DNA of 64,000 bases. Origin: Burkholderiales bacterium (GTDB lineage: Bacteria; Pseudomonadota; Gammaproteobacteria; Burkholderiales; JAEUOS01). The notes beneath the pieces were generated by a model. That model saw only the letters and a program-made list of their open reading frames with translations, did not search any database and was not told the DNA's origin. The position numbers and the translations under genes were made by a program. This document shows positions 8,758-16,730 of this stretch, piece by piece; position 1 is the first letter of the stretch; every line of letters starts with the position of its first letter. Location of the stretch: assembly GCA_016790635.1 (NCBI GenBank), contig JAEUOR010000047.1:57227-121226 (forward strand). Direction: 5' to 3'.

Positions 8758-8787
8758 TTGACAGGGCGCAGAGGCCGGACCTATAGT
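8758..8787 (+). promoter_or_regulatory. Strong sigma-70-like promoter of the PaaA-like catabolic operon
   Basis: A perfect TTGACA (8758-8763) and TATAGT (8782-8787, five of six) are separated by 18 bases. Transcription would start near 8794, giving a leader of about 83 bases before the first gene, which has AAGGAG at about 8865-8870. A pseudo-palindrome at 8797-8812 sits right at the predicted start. Confidence 0.8.
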
Positions 8788-8796
8788 GCCGTCCAG

Positions 8797-8812
8797 CCTA
8801 ACGACCGTAAGG
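8797..8812. promoter_or_regulatory. Pseudo-palindromic operator candidate for the operon's TetR regulator
   Basis: CCTAACGACCGTAAGG is a 16-base pseudo-palindrome (six of eight symmetric pairs) overlapping the expected transcription start, a classic repressor position. Its core AACG-NN-CGT resembles operators I recall for TetR-family regulators of phenylacetate and acyl-CoA catabolism such as PaaR. A TetR gene lies within the operon (10087-10701). Binding is inferred. Confidence 0.5.
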
Positions 8813-8876
8813 TAGTCTACCCACAGCAGGGTTGATTGCCTAGTGCGGACTTTTTCTCGAAAAGGAGATTCGCTCC

Positions 8877-9698
8877 ATGTCTGCCGTGCTCAACAATCAG
8901 CAAGAAGATTCCAACGTGCGCATCGATGCGCTTCCCGCCATCGACTACGACTCGATCCCGCTGGCCGATCCGCCGCGCGACGTCGAAATCCTCGCCCAGC
9001 CGCGTCAGTTCAAGCTGGGCGATGCGCTGCCCGACGAATATCGCGACCTGCTGGTCAAGCTGATCTACAACCACGCCGAGATCCTCGATTCCAAGCCCTA
9101 CCGCGACATGATCGACTCGCAGTGGGAGGTGGCCAAGCGCGAGGCACCCACGCTCAAGGACCTGGCGATGATGGCGCGCTTCAACTACGAGGAGTTCAAC
9201 CACGGCTACATCTTCTCGAACCTGTTGCGCGGCATGGGCGCCAAGTTCGAGAAATTCGAGTTGCGCCAATACCTCTTCGAGCACCCCAAGCAGACCTGGT
9301 TGGACCTGGCCATCCATCATTTCCTTGCCTCCAAGGTGGGGGTCATGCAGGCCGCCGAATGGATGGATTCGAGTTACGCGCCCTTGGCCGACGTCGTGCC
9401 GCGTGTCTTTCGCGAAGAACGTGGTCACGCCGGCATGGGCTACATGCATCTGGCCGAAATCGTGCGCGACCCGGCGGGCAAGGCGCAGGCCCAGGAGAAG
9501 CTCAAGGTCTGGTGGCCGATGGCGCTCGACATGTTCGGCAACACCGATTCGCAGCGCAACAAGCGCTATCGCGCCTGGGGCCTCAAGGTGCATACCAACG
9601 GCCAGCTGCGCGACGCCTTCATCGCCAATACGGTGCCGCAGATCGAGGCGCTGGGCCTCACGGTGCCGGACCACAACGCCAACCGCCGCTACCATTGA
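8877..9698 (+). CDS. PaaA-like diiron protein (phenylacetyl-CoA epoxidase family)
   Basis: The 273-residue protein belongs to the phenylacetic-acid catabolic (PaaA/PaaC) ferritin-like family. Aligned by eye with E. coli PaaA it keeps the two E-x-x-H iron motifs (E106/H109 in EEFNHG, E181/H184 in REERGH), an upstream acidic residue (about E68) and the diagnostic ending TVPQIEALGLTVPD. The position of the PaaA Asp ligand (D126 in E. coli, as I recall it) appears to be Ser152, so one metal ligand may be missing. PaaA normally needs PaaB, PaaC, PaaD and PaaE; none of these is recognisable beside it. A PDR-type reductase and a Rieske protein further down the cluster may supply electrons. Likely an oxygenase acting on a CoA thioester; substrate unknown. 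Confidence 0.82.
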   Translation: MSAVLNNQQEDSNVRIDALPAIDYDSIPLADPPRDVEILAQPRQFKLGDALPDEYRDLLVKLIYNHAEILDSKPYRDMIDSQWEVAKREAPTLKDLAMMARFNYEEFNHGYIFSNLLRGMGAKFEKFELRQYLFEHPKQTWLDLAIHHFLASKVGVMQAAEWMDSSYAPLADVVPRVFREERGHAGMGYMHLAEIVRDPAGKAQAQEKLKVWWPMALDMFGNTDSQRNKRYRAWGLKVHTNGQLRDAFIANTVPQIEALGLTVPDHNANRRYH

Positions 9699-10096
9699 GC
9701 GCGACCGGCGACCCCGCCGCACTGCCGGCGGCCCTGGCCGGGCTGCGTGGCTGCACCTTGACGCGCCTGATCGTCGACGACGCGCTGACGATGGTCCTGG
9801 TGGCAGCCGGGCGCGAGGCCAGCGTGCGCATGGACGGTCGCGGGCGCGTGACACGCGCCGGGCTTGCCACGGAACTGGCGCCGGACGAGAATGCCGCGAG
9901 CCTGGCGCCGGTGCTGGCGCTGCTCTACGAACATGTTGCCGAGGTGGCGCTCGACGCGGACGGCACGCTGGCATTGCGTTTCGGCGGCGGCGCCGCCCTC
10001 GAGATGCTGCCGCACGATCACCAGATCGCCTGGGTGGTGCGCTGCGGCGCGGCCAGCGCCGCCTGCATCGCCGAAGGGAGGGTGGTATGGGAGTGA
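9695..10096 (+). CDS. Small unknown protein, 133 residues
   Basis: The frame begins at a TTG overlapping the previous stop (TTGA); an in-frame ATG at 9791 is the alternative. The product is soluble, with no signal peptide or membrane segment. Visible are LRGCTLTRLIVDD, alternating beta-like segments, and a C-terminal LRFGGGAALEMLPHDHQIAW segment that loosely recalls DUF6188-type proteins (a strand, then L-x-F-x-G-x-x-L and EAW-like ending). That resemblance is weak. It overlaps the TetR gene start by ten bases, so it is co-expressed with the PaaA-like gene. No function is proposed. Confidence 0.6.
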   Translation: MSATGDPAALPAALAGLRGCTLTRLIVDDALTMVLVAAGREASVRMDGRGRVTRAGLATELAPDENAASLAPVLALLYEHVAEVALDADGTLALRFGGGAALEMLPHDHQIAWVVRCGAASAACIAEGRVVWE

Positions 10097-10701
10097 CGCC
10101 GCTGCGTCGCAAGGAGGCACCCGCGCCGGGGCCCGAGCCGGCGCGCATGCAGGAGGTGCTCGACGTGGCCGCGTCGATGTTCGCCGGCAGGGGCTACCGC
10201 GGCACTTCGCTCAACGACATCGGCGAGGCGCTGGGCATGAACAAGGCCTCGCTGTACCACTACGTGCGCTCCAAGGAGGACCTGCTCTATCGCCTGATCC
10301 TGCGCGCCGGCCAGCGCCTGCGCGATGTCTCCCAGGATCCGCAACTCGCCCGCCTGCCGGCCGTGGCGGCGCTCGAGCGCCTGGTGCGCGAACACTGCCG
10401 CGTGGTCTTCGAGCACCGCGCCGAGCTGGGGGTGCTGGTGCACCAGCGCCGCTACCTGGAACTCGATGCCGACGGCGAGGTGACTTACCGCGAGCGCGTC
10501 TATGTCGATCACCTGAAGGCCGTGGTCGCGCGCGGTATCAAGGAGGGCACGCTGCGGCGGGTTGATCCGTCGCTGGCCGTGCAATTGATCCTCGATACCG
10601 TCAACGGCCTGTTGCGCTGGCACCGGCCGGATGGCCGCCTCGGCCGCGAGGCGGTCACCGAGCAGGTGTGGCGCTACGTCAAGGGAGGCCTGGCCGCATG
10701 A
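10087..10701 (+). CDS. TetR-family transcriptional regulator
   Basis: The 204-residue protein has an N-terminal TetR helix-turn-helix (about residues 22-66: LDVAASMFAGRGYRGTS, then IGEALGMNKASLYHYVRSK), followed by an all-helical ligand-binding domain. The C-terminal half is like the TetR_C subgroup seen in regulators of fatty-acid and aromatic catabolism. It is encoded within the operon it probably represses, overlapping the small unknown gene by ten bases. The pseudo-palindrome at 8797-8812 is the natural operator candidate, with a CoA thioester as likely inducer (inference). Confidence 0.9.
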   Translation: MGVTPLRRKEAPAPGPEPARMQEVLDVAASMFAGRGYRGTSLNDIGEALGMNKASLYHYVRSKEDLLYRLILRAGQRLRDVSQDPQLARLPAVAALERLVREHCRVVFEHRAELGVLVHQRRYLELDADGEVTYRERVYVDHLKAVVARGIKEGTLRRVDPSLAVQLILDTVNGLLRWHRPDGRLGREAVTEQVWRYVKGGLAA

Positions 10702-10780
10702 GCCGCGCCGCAGGCGCTTCGCGGGCCTGCTCAAGGGCTGCGCAGGCGCGGACCGGGCAGCGGCGCCAGAGGCTGCAGCG

Positions 10781-11563
10781 ATGAGCGTCTGCGGACTGCC
10801 GGAATTTCGCCTGCACGCCACTCCCGAGTCGGTGGCGCGTTGGTGCATCGGGCGCGACGGGACGCTCGCACCCCCGCCCGCCGAAGGCGACGCACTGCCG
10901 CTCGCGTACCTGGTGTTCCTGCGCGTGCAGCCGATCCTGGGTCTGTCCATCCATCGACATCTGGCGCGTGACCCGGACCGCGGGCTCTACGGCGGGGTTA
11001 CCTACGCGGCGACGCGCACGCCGCGCGTCGGCGAGGCGTTCGTCGCCACAGCCGAAGTGACGTCCCGTCGCGAGGTGGAGTCCCCGCGCGGCACCATGGT
11101 CCTGCGCAGCCTTGCCACGACCTATCGCGACGGCGCCGGTCCCGTCGTCACCGAGACGGTACGCATGGTCGACCTGCCAGCGGGGCCGCCCGCGGACCCG
11201 GCGCGCGGACCCGCACGGCCACCCGCCCATGAACCCGTGGCCGTGATCGCGCCGCTGACACGCACGCAGGTCGCTTGGCTGACGGTGGAGACCGGCGACA
11301 TGAACGCACTGCACCTCGACATCGCGTACGCCGCCGCGCGGCGCTATCCCAACGTGGTCATACCGGGCACGCTCACCGTTGCCCTCATCGAGCGCGAACT
11401 CGCCAAAGTCCTTGGTCGGCCGCTCGCACGCATCGACTTGCGCCTGACCGCCGCGTCCTATCCCGGCGAGGAGTACCGCCTGCATGCCGCTGCCAAGGGC
11501 GACGGACTCGGCTACGAGTTGTTTTGCGGTGAGGAATTACGCGCGGAGGGCAGTGCCGCATGA
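10781..11563 (+). CDS. MaoC-type double hot-dog hydratase/dehydratase
   Basis: A 260-residue protein with two hot-dog halves. The N-terminal half resembles the FAS1-like dehydratase domain (GLYGGVTYAATRTPRVGEAF, an RGTMVLRSLATTYRD strand). The C-terminal half carries the MaoC catalytic pattern GDMNALHLDIAYA followed by VIPGTLTVALI (Asp/His dyad and Gly). Such enzymes hydrate enoyl-CoA or dehydrate 3-hydroxyacyl-CoA thioesters. Start ATG 10781 follows the TetR stop by 79 bases and the stop overlaps the ligase start by four bases. It would provide the hydration step of the pathway. Confidence 0.82.
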   Translation: MSVCGLPEFRLHATPESVARWCIGRDGTLAPPPAEGDALPLAYLVFLRVQPILGLSIHRHLARDPDRGLYGGVTYAATRTPRVGEAFVATAEVTSRREVESPRGTMVLRSLATTYRDGAGPVVTETVRMVDLPAGPPADPARGPARPPAHEPVAVIAPLTRTQVAWLTVETGDMNALHLDIAYAAARRYPNVVIPGTLTVALIERELAKVLGRPLARIDLRLTAASYPGEEYRLHAAAKGDGLGYELFCGEELRAEGSAA

Positions 11564-12822
11564 TCGGCGATTTCCAGGCCCTGGCACAGGCCATCGGCAG
11601 GATGTGGCGCCTCTCCGATTTTCATCGCGCGCACTGGCTCGCGCGCGGCGTGAAGGAGAACTGGGTGCCGGGCGAGCCGGCCGAACTCGAAGGCCTGCCG
11701 GTGATCACCAAGGAGGACCTGCTGGCAGCGCAGAAGCGCCAGCCGCCGTATGGCGGCAATTTGTGCGTCGACCCGCGGGAGATCGCGCAGGTACACCTGA
11801 CCACGGGCACCTCGGGCATTGGGCAGGAGCGCTACGCGCTCACCGCCGCCGACGTGCACGTCATGGGCGCCTCGTGGGCGCGCCAATACCAGGCGATCGG
11901 CCTGACCCCGGGCGACGTGGCCGTGCTGACCATTCCGGTGTCGTTCTTCTGCGCCGGCCTGTCGGCGCTGGAAGGTGCGCGCCTGCACGGACTGGTGCCG
12001 GTGCTCACCGGCGTCGCGTCCAAGGACCTGATGCTCGAACTCTTAGTCGAGCAGCGCCCGGCCTATCTCTACGGCGTCGAGAGCCTGCTCCTGCAGCTGG
12101 CCAACCTGGCGCGCGAGCGGGGCCTGCGATTCACGGGTCTCAAGGGCGTGCAGGCCGTGGGTGCCTCGCCGCAACTGCTTGCAGCCGCCAGCGAGGTCTA
12201 TCAGGCGCGCGTCTTTGACGTCTACGGCTGCACCCAGGCCGCAGCCAAGATCGCCACCACCTGCCGGCTCGGCGTCGCCGCGGGGACCAACCATTTTCAT
12301 CCTGAGCACCTGTTCATCGAGACGCGCGACCCGGCCAGCGGTGCGCCGGTCGACGAGGGCGAGGCAGAGATCATCCTCTCGACCACCTACCGCGCGGCCA
12401 GCCCGGTGATCCGCTTCGCCATGCGCGACCGTGTGACCCTGGTTCCCGGCGGCGCCTGCGCCTGCGGTGACCCGCTGCCCGGCTTCGTGCCCGGCAGCGT
12501 CGGTCGCATCGATTCCATGCTCAAGATCCGCGGCGTCAACCTGTGGCCGCAGCAGGTAGAGCAGATACTCCTCGGCTACCCGGCGGTCGAGGACTTCCGC
12601 GCGCAGGTGCAGCGCCGTGCCGACGGTGCTGACGAACTGCTGCTGCGCGTGCGGGTACAGGCCTCGGCGCGCGCGGAGGCCGCCGGCGTCGCTGCGGCGC
12701 TCGAATCCCTGGTCAGGGAAAACACGATGGTCAGGCCGCGCGTCGTGGTGGACAACGCGCTTGACGACACCGCCGGCGCCTACAAGGTGAAGCGCTGGAC
12801 GGACTTGCGGAGAAAGGCTTGA
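11560..12822 (+). CDS. PaaK-like acyl/aryl-CoA ligase (AMP-forming)
   Basis: A 420-residue member of the phenylacetate-CoA ligase branch of the ANL superfamily, close to the PaaK length (~430-440). Seen are the P-loop-like TTGTSGIGQ, the DVYGCTQ motif (usually Y-G-x-T/S-E, here Gln), a Cys-rich CACGDPLPG insertion of PaaK type, and the C-terminal GRIDSMLKIRGVNLWPQQVE hinge with a final Lys (GAYKVKRW). It adenylates a carboxylic acid and makes the CoA thioester. It is translationally coupled to the MaoC-type gene and to the thiolase. Substrate unknown; phenylacetate is not assured because the rest of paa is missing. Confidence 0.87.
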   Translation: MIGDFQALAQAIGRMWRLSDFHRAHWLARGVKENWVPGEPAELEGLPVITKEDLLAAQKRQPPYGGNLCVDPREIAQVHLTTGTSGIGQERYALTAADVHVMGASWARQYQAIGLTPGDVAVLTIPVSFFCAGLSALEGARLHGLVPVLTGVASKDLMLELLVEQRPAYLYGVESLLLQLANLARERGLRFTGLKGVQAVGASPQLLAAASEVYQARVFDVYGCTQAAAKIATTCRLGVAAGTNHFHPEHLFIETRDPASGAPVDEGEAEIILSTTYRAASPVIRFAMRDRVTLVPGGACACGDPLPGFVPGSVGRIDSMLKIRGVNLWPQQVEQILLGYPAVEDFRAQVQRRADGADELLLRVRVQASARAEAAGVAAALESLVRENTMVRPRVVVDNALDDTAGAYKVKRWTDLRRKA

Positions 12823-12824
12823 AC

Positions 12825-14024
12825 ATGCGCGCAGGCAATCCCCTGGTCGTGGGCGTCGGTATGTCGCAGTTCGGGCGCCAGCCCGGCGTCGGCTTGAAGG
12901 AACTCGCGGGCATCGCGACCAAGGCCGCGCTCGCCGACGCGCGCTTGGGCCCTGAGGCGCTCGACGCCGTCTTCGCCGCCAACGTCGGCGCCGGACTCAT
13001 CACCGGCCAGGAATCGATCCGCGGCCAGGTGTGCTTGAAGGACGTCGGTATCGGCGGCAAGCCGCTTTTCAACGTCGAGAACGCCTGCGCCTCCGGATCC
13101 TCGGCCGTGCATCTGGCGGTGGCCTATATCCGCGCCGGACTCGCGCAGTGCGTGCTGGCGCTGGGTTACGAGAAGATGGCCGTTGCCGACAAGCAGGCAC
13201 CGTTCCGCGCCATCGAAGCTTGCAGCGATGTCGAGGAAGTCGCCGCCCTGAAGGCGCAGCTGCCCGAGGGATCGAATCGCTCGATCTTCATGGATGCCTA
13301 TGCCATCAAGGTGAAGAAGTACTTCGCCGCGTCCGGCGGCGCCGGCCCACGGCACTTGGCCGCCATCGCTGCCAAGAATCATTCCAATGGCGTCCTCAAT
13401 CCTTACGCCCAGTTCCGCCAGGCGCAGACAACCGAGTCGGTGCTCGCCTCGCGCGCCATCGTCGAACCCCTGACGCTGCTCATGTGCTCGCCGATCTCCG
13501 ACGGCGCGGCCGCGGTGATCGTCGCCTCGCCCGATTGGGCACGCGCGCACGGCTTGAGCGGCCCGGAAGTCGCGGCCACGGCGGTCCGCTCGGAGTCGTT
13601 CTCGAGCGCATGGTCGCAGGTCCATGACACCACGCTTGAAGCCTACCGCAGCGCCGGCATCGGTCCGCAGGACGTGCACGTGGCAGAGGTCCACGACGGC
13701 ACGGCGGCGGGGGAACTCCTGGCGTACGAGGAACTCGGTTTCGCCCCCTACGGCGCGGGCTGGCAGCTCGTTGACGAAGGCGCGACCCGCCTCGGCGGGC
13801 GCGTGCCGGTCAATCCCAGCGGCGGCCTGCTCGCCCGCGGCCATCCGCTCGGCGCGACCGGCACCGCGCAGATTTGCGAACTAACGTGGCAGTTGCGTGG
13901 CAGCGCCGGTGAGCGGCAGGTCAAGGGCGCGCGGGTCGCCGTCGCGCAGTGTTCCGGTGGTGACGCCGCCTTCGCGCGCACCAGCGGGTCGGCAGCCATG
14001 AGCGTCATGGTGCTGCGCGCTTGA
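12825..14024 (+). CDS. SCP-x-type thiolase
   Basis: A 399-residue thiolase-fold protein. The nucleophile is about Cys88 (ENACASGSSAVH), with HDGTAAGELLAYEELGF, the active-site NPSGG and GHPLGATG motif, and a second Cys in AQCSGGD. It is of the lipid-transfer-protein (SCP-x/nonspecific) thiolase type rather than a classic FadA. It would cleave a 3-oxoacyl-CoA. ATG 12825 has AAAGG eight bases upstream; a TTG at 12819 overlapping the ligase stop is less likely. Its stop overlaps the ABC ATPase start. Confidence 0.9.
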   Translation: MRAGNPLVVGVGMSQFGRQPGVGLKELAGIATKAALADARLGPEALDAVFAANVGAGLITGQESIRGQVCLKDVGIGGKPLFNVENACASGSSAVHLAVAYIRAGLAQCVLALGYEKMAVADKQAPFRAIEACSDVEEVAALKAQLPEGSNRSIFMDAYAIKVKKYFAASGGAGPRHLAAIAAKNHSNGVLNPYAQFRQAQTTESVLASRAIVEPLTLLMCSPISDGAAAVIVASPDWARAHGLSGPEVAATAVRSESFSSAWSQVHDTTLEAYRSAGIGPQDVHVAEVHDGTAAGELLAYEELGFAPYGAGWQLVDEGATRLGGRVPVNPSGGLLARGHPLGATGTAQICELTWQLRGSAGERQVKGARVAVAQCSGGDAAFARTSGSAAMSVMVLRA

Positions 14025-14869
14025 TCGTGGGCGGCACCGTGCACACACTCCACGCCGATCCGGCGCCCGCGTCGCGCCCGCGTCCGGGCGCGGCGCTCAT
14101 CGAGTTCCGCGACGTGGCCAAGCACTTCTTCGTCGGCGGGGAACTGCGCCCCGCGGTCGAGAACATCAACCTGGAGGTACGCAGCGGCGAGATCGTCACC
14201 CTGGTCGGACCCTCGGGCTGCGGCAAGTCGACGCTCCTCAACATGGCGGCCGGCATGTTCGGGCCGACGCGCGGCACCGTGCTCTATGCCGGGCGCGAGG
14301 TCGGCGCGCTCAACCACAGCGTGGGCTACATGACGCAGCAGGACCATCTGTTGCCGTGGCGCAGCGTGCTGGACAACATCGCGCTGCCGTTGGAGCTGCG
14401 CGGCGAGGCGCGCGACCGGCGCGTCGCGCGGGCGCAGGAACTTATCGCGATGGTGGGGCTGGGCGGATTCGAGATGCATTTTCCCTCCCAGCTTTCCGGC
14501 GGCATGAAGAAGCGCTGCGCGCTGGCGCGCCTCCTTGCCTATGACCCCGAGACCCTGCTTCTCGACGAGCCGTTCGGCGCGCTCGATGCGCAACTGCGCA
14601 TCGGCCTGCAGATGGAAATCCTGCGCATCGTGCGCACGCTTGGCAAGACCGCGCTCTTCGTCACGCATGACCTGGACGAGGCGATCGCGATGGGCCACCG
14701 CTGCGCGGTGTTCGAAGGACGGCCAGGGCGCATCGCCACGGTGATGGACATCGACCTGCCGGCCGAGCGCGACATCCTCACGCTGCGCTTCGATGCACGC
14801 TATGTGGAGCTGACCCGCGATCTCTGGACCCGCATGGCACCCAGCCTGGGAGCGGAGGCAAACCGATGA
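14021..14869 (+). CDS. ABC transporter ATP-binding protein (NrtD/SsuB/TauB type)
   Basis: A 282-residue ATPase: Walker A GPSGCGKST, Q-loop YMTQQDHLLPW, signature LSGGMKKRCALAR, Walker B LLLDEPFGALD and H-loop FVTHDLDEAI. The order and the DEPFGALD form are typical of importers of nitrate, taurine, alkanesulfonates and hydroxymethylpyrimidine. The start is TTG 14021 overlapping the thiolase stop, or GTG 14027; there is no ATG nearby. Its stop overlaps the permease start. With the next two genes it makes a complete importer. Confidence 0.93.
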   Translation: MIVGGTVHTLHADPAPASRPRPGAALIEFRDVAKHFFVGGELRPAVENINLEVRSGEIVTLVGPSGCGKSTLLNMAAGMFGPTRGTVLYAGREVGALNHSVGYMTQQDHLLPWRSVLDNIALPLELRGEARDRRVARAQELIAMVGLGGFEMHFPSQLSGGMKKRCALARLLAYDPETLLLDEPFGALDAQLRIGLQMEILRIVRTLGKTALFVTHDLDEAIAMGHRCAVFEGRPGRIATVMDIDLPAERDILTLRFDARYVELTRDLWTRMAPSLGAEANR

Positions 14870-15645
14870 TGAACGAACGCAAGCTGCTGGGGTGGCGCAT
14901 CAGCCTGCTGCTGGCTTTCATCGCGCTGTGGCAGTTCGCCTCGGGCCGGCTGGTGGCGCCACTGTTCATCTCCAGTCCCTACGACGTGACGATGAAGCTA
15001 TGGGCTCTCGCAGTTTCCGGCAAACTCCTCTTCCACGCCAGCTACACCGCGATGCATGCGCTGGCCGGATTCGCTCTCGGGGCGTTGGCGGGGATGGCCA
15101 TGGGTCTGGCGCTCGGCCGCATGACGCGGACCGCCGAAGTGCTCGACCCCTTCATCATGGGCTTCTACAGCCTGCCCAAGATCGCGCTCGCGCCGCTTTT
15201 CATTCTCTGGTTCGGGGTCGGCACGCAGATGAAGGTGCTGTTCGTGGCGGTGATCGTGTTCCTGCTGGTGTTCCTCAACACCTATGCAGGCGTGAGGAGC
15301 GTCTCGCGCGAGCAGATTGCAATCCTGCGGCTGATGAGGGCCAGCGAGGCGCAGATTCTCGGCAAGGTCGTGCTGCCCTCGGCGGTGACCTGGGTCTTCA
15401 CCGGCCTCAGGCTATCGGTTCCGTACGCCCTCATCGGCGCCATCATGGGGGAGATGATGGCGTCGAACCGTGGCCTCGGTTACCTGATGGCCGATGCGAG
15501 CGCGCAGTTCGACACCGCCGGCGCTTTCGCCGGCCTGGTGGCGATCATCGTGATGGCCGTGCTGCTCAACTGGGCGGTACGGGTCGCGGAGAGAAAAGCG
15601 TTGCCCTGGCGCGAAGCCGAGGCTGCGCGCGAACTTTCATTCTGA
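14866..15645 (+). CDS. ABC transporter permease (SsuC/TauC type)
   Basis: A 259-residue inner-membrane protein with about six hydrophobic segments. It carries the coupling-helix (EAA) motif region around LRLMRASEAQILGKVVLPSA, which contacts the ATPase. It belongs to the binding-protein-dependent permeases of the nitrate/sulfonate/bicarbonate class. The ATG overlaps the ATPase stop (ATGATGA, with a second ATG immediately after). Confidence 0.92.
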   Translation: MMNERKLLGWRISLLLAFIALWQFASGRLVAPLFISSPYDVTMKLWALAVSGKLLFHASYTAMHALAGFALGALAGMAMGLALGRMTRTAEVLDPFIMGFYSLPKIALAPLFILWFGVGTQMKVLFVAVIVFLLVFLNTYAGVRSVSREQIAILRLMRASEAQILGKVVLPSAVTWVFTGLRLSVPYALIGAIMGEMMASNRGLGYLMADASAQFDTAGAFAGLVAIIVMAVLLNWAVRVAERKALPWREAEAARELSF

Positions 15646-15695
15646 ATTGCAGCGCAACCATGCCAATGCAGCACCATTACCAAAAGGAGACAGGA

Positions 15696-16724
15696 ATGAA
15701 CACACTTCGAGGCTTCACCCTTGCCGCCGGGCTGGCGGCCGCGTTCTCTGCCGTCCCCGCGGCGGCGCAGCAAAAGCACACGGTCAACCAGGTGGTGGCG
15801 ACGGTCACCTTCGCGTTCCTGCCGGTCTACGTGGCCGAGCACATGGGCTACTTCTCCGAGGAGGGCGTGGACCTCAAGACCTCGCGGGTCGAGTCCGCGC
15901 AGGCGGGGCTGGCCGCGATCGCCGCGGGCAGCGGCAACTACTACCTGTCGACACCGGCCGCCGGCGCGCGCTCCGCCGCGCAGGGCGCGCGCATCACCAA
16001 CTGCGGCGCGCTGATGACGCAGAACCCGAACAACATCGTTCTCTCCGAAGACACTGTGAAGAAGATCGGCGCCGACCGCATCGCCGCCATGTCGCCGGCC
16101 GAGCGCATCGCGCTGCTCAAGGGCCTGCGCATCGCGGCGCACAGCCCGGGCTCGTCGCCCGACCTGACGCTGCGCTACATCCTGCGCGAATCCAAGTTCA
16201 GCGAGACCGACGTGCAGGTGCTGCCGATCACCGGCACCAGCATCCTGGCTGCGCTCGAGCAGAAGCGCATCGACGGCCTGATCTACTCTTCGCCACTGGC
16301 CGAAAATGCGGTCGTCAAGCACGGCGCGCGCATCGTGTCTTCATTCGCCGGCGGCGATTTCCGGCCGCTTGCCGGGCAGCTTTCGATCACGCTGGTGTGC
16401 AACCGCGACTGGGTAGAGAAGCAGACCGACGCCGCCGCCGCCACGCTGCGCGCGATCTGGCGCGCCATGCGACTCATGCAGAGCGACCCGCCCAAGGCGC
16501 GCGCGGCAGCCAAGAAGGCCTTTCCCGATCTCGACGACAAGATCTTCGACATGTCCTTTGACACCAACCGCCGTGCCTTCCCTGACAACCCGCGCATCTC
16601 GCGCGCGCAGATGGAAGGGGCGATCGACTTCCATCACAAGACCGGGGGAGCGACCATCGCGGTCAAGGTGGAGGATACCTTCACCAACTTGGCCGTCGAG
16701 CGCGCGGCGCAGACGCTCAAGTAG
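15696..16724 (+). CDS. ABC transporter substrate-binding protein (NMT1/SsuA-like)
   Basis: A 342-residue exported protein: signal peptide MNTLRGFTLAAGLAAAFSAV with a PAAAQQ cleavage region, then VNQVVATVTFAFLPVYVAEHMGYFSEEGVDL, the signature of the NMT1/SsuA solute-binding family. AGGAG lies about eight bases before the ATG. It completes the importer begun at 14021, so the cluster imports its own substrate, plausibly an aromatic or N-heterocyclic acid or a sulfonate. Substrate inferred only from context. Confidence 0.92.
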   Translation: MNTLRGFTLAAGLAAAFSAVPAAAQQKHTVNQVVATVTFAFLPVYVAEHMGYFSEEGVDLKTSRVESAQAGLAAIAAGSGNYYLSTPAAGARSAAQGARITNCGALMTQNPNNIVLSEDTVKKIGADRIAAMSPAERIALLKGLRIAAHSPGSSPDLTLRYILRESKFSETDVQVLPITGTSILAALEQKRIDGLIYSSPLAENAVVKHGARIVSSFAGGDFRPLAGQLSITLVCNRDWVEKQTDAAAATLRAIWRAMRLMQSDPPKARAAAKKAFPDLDDKIFDMSFDTNRRAFPDNPRISRAQMEGAIDFHHKTGGATIAVKVEDTFTNLAVERAAQTLK

Positions 16725-16730
16725 GCGCGC

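Noticed and set aside
8877..9698. Calling the first operon gene paaA
   Set aside because: No PaaB, PaaC or PaaD partners and a changed ligand position make orthology to the phenylacetyl-CoA epoxidase unsafe.
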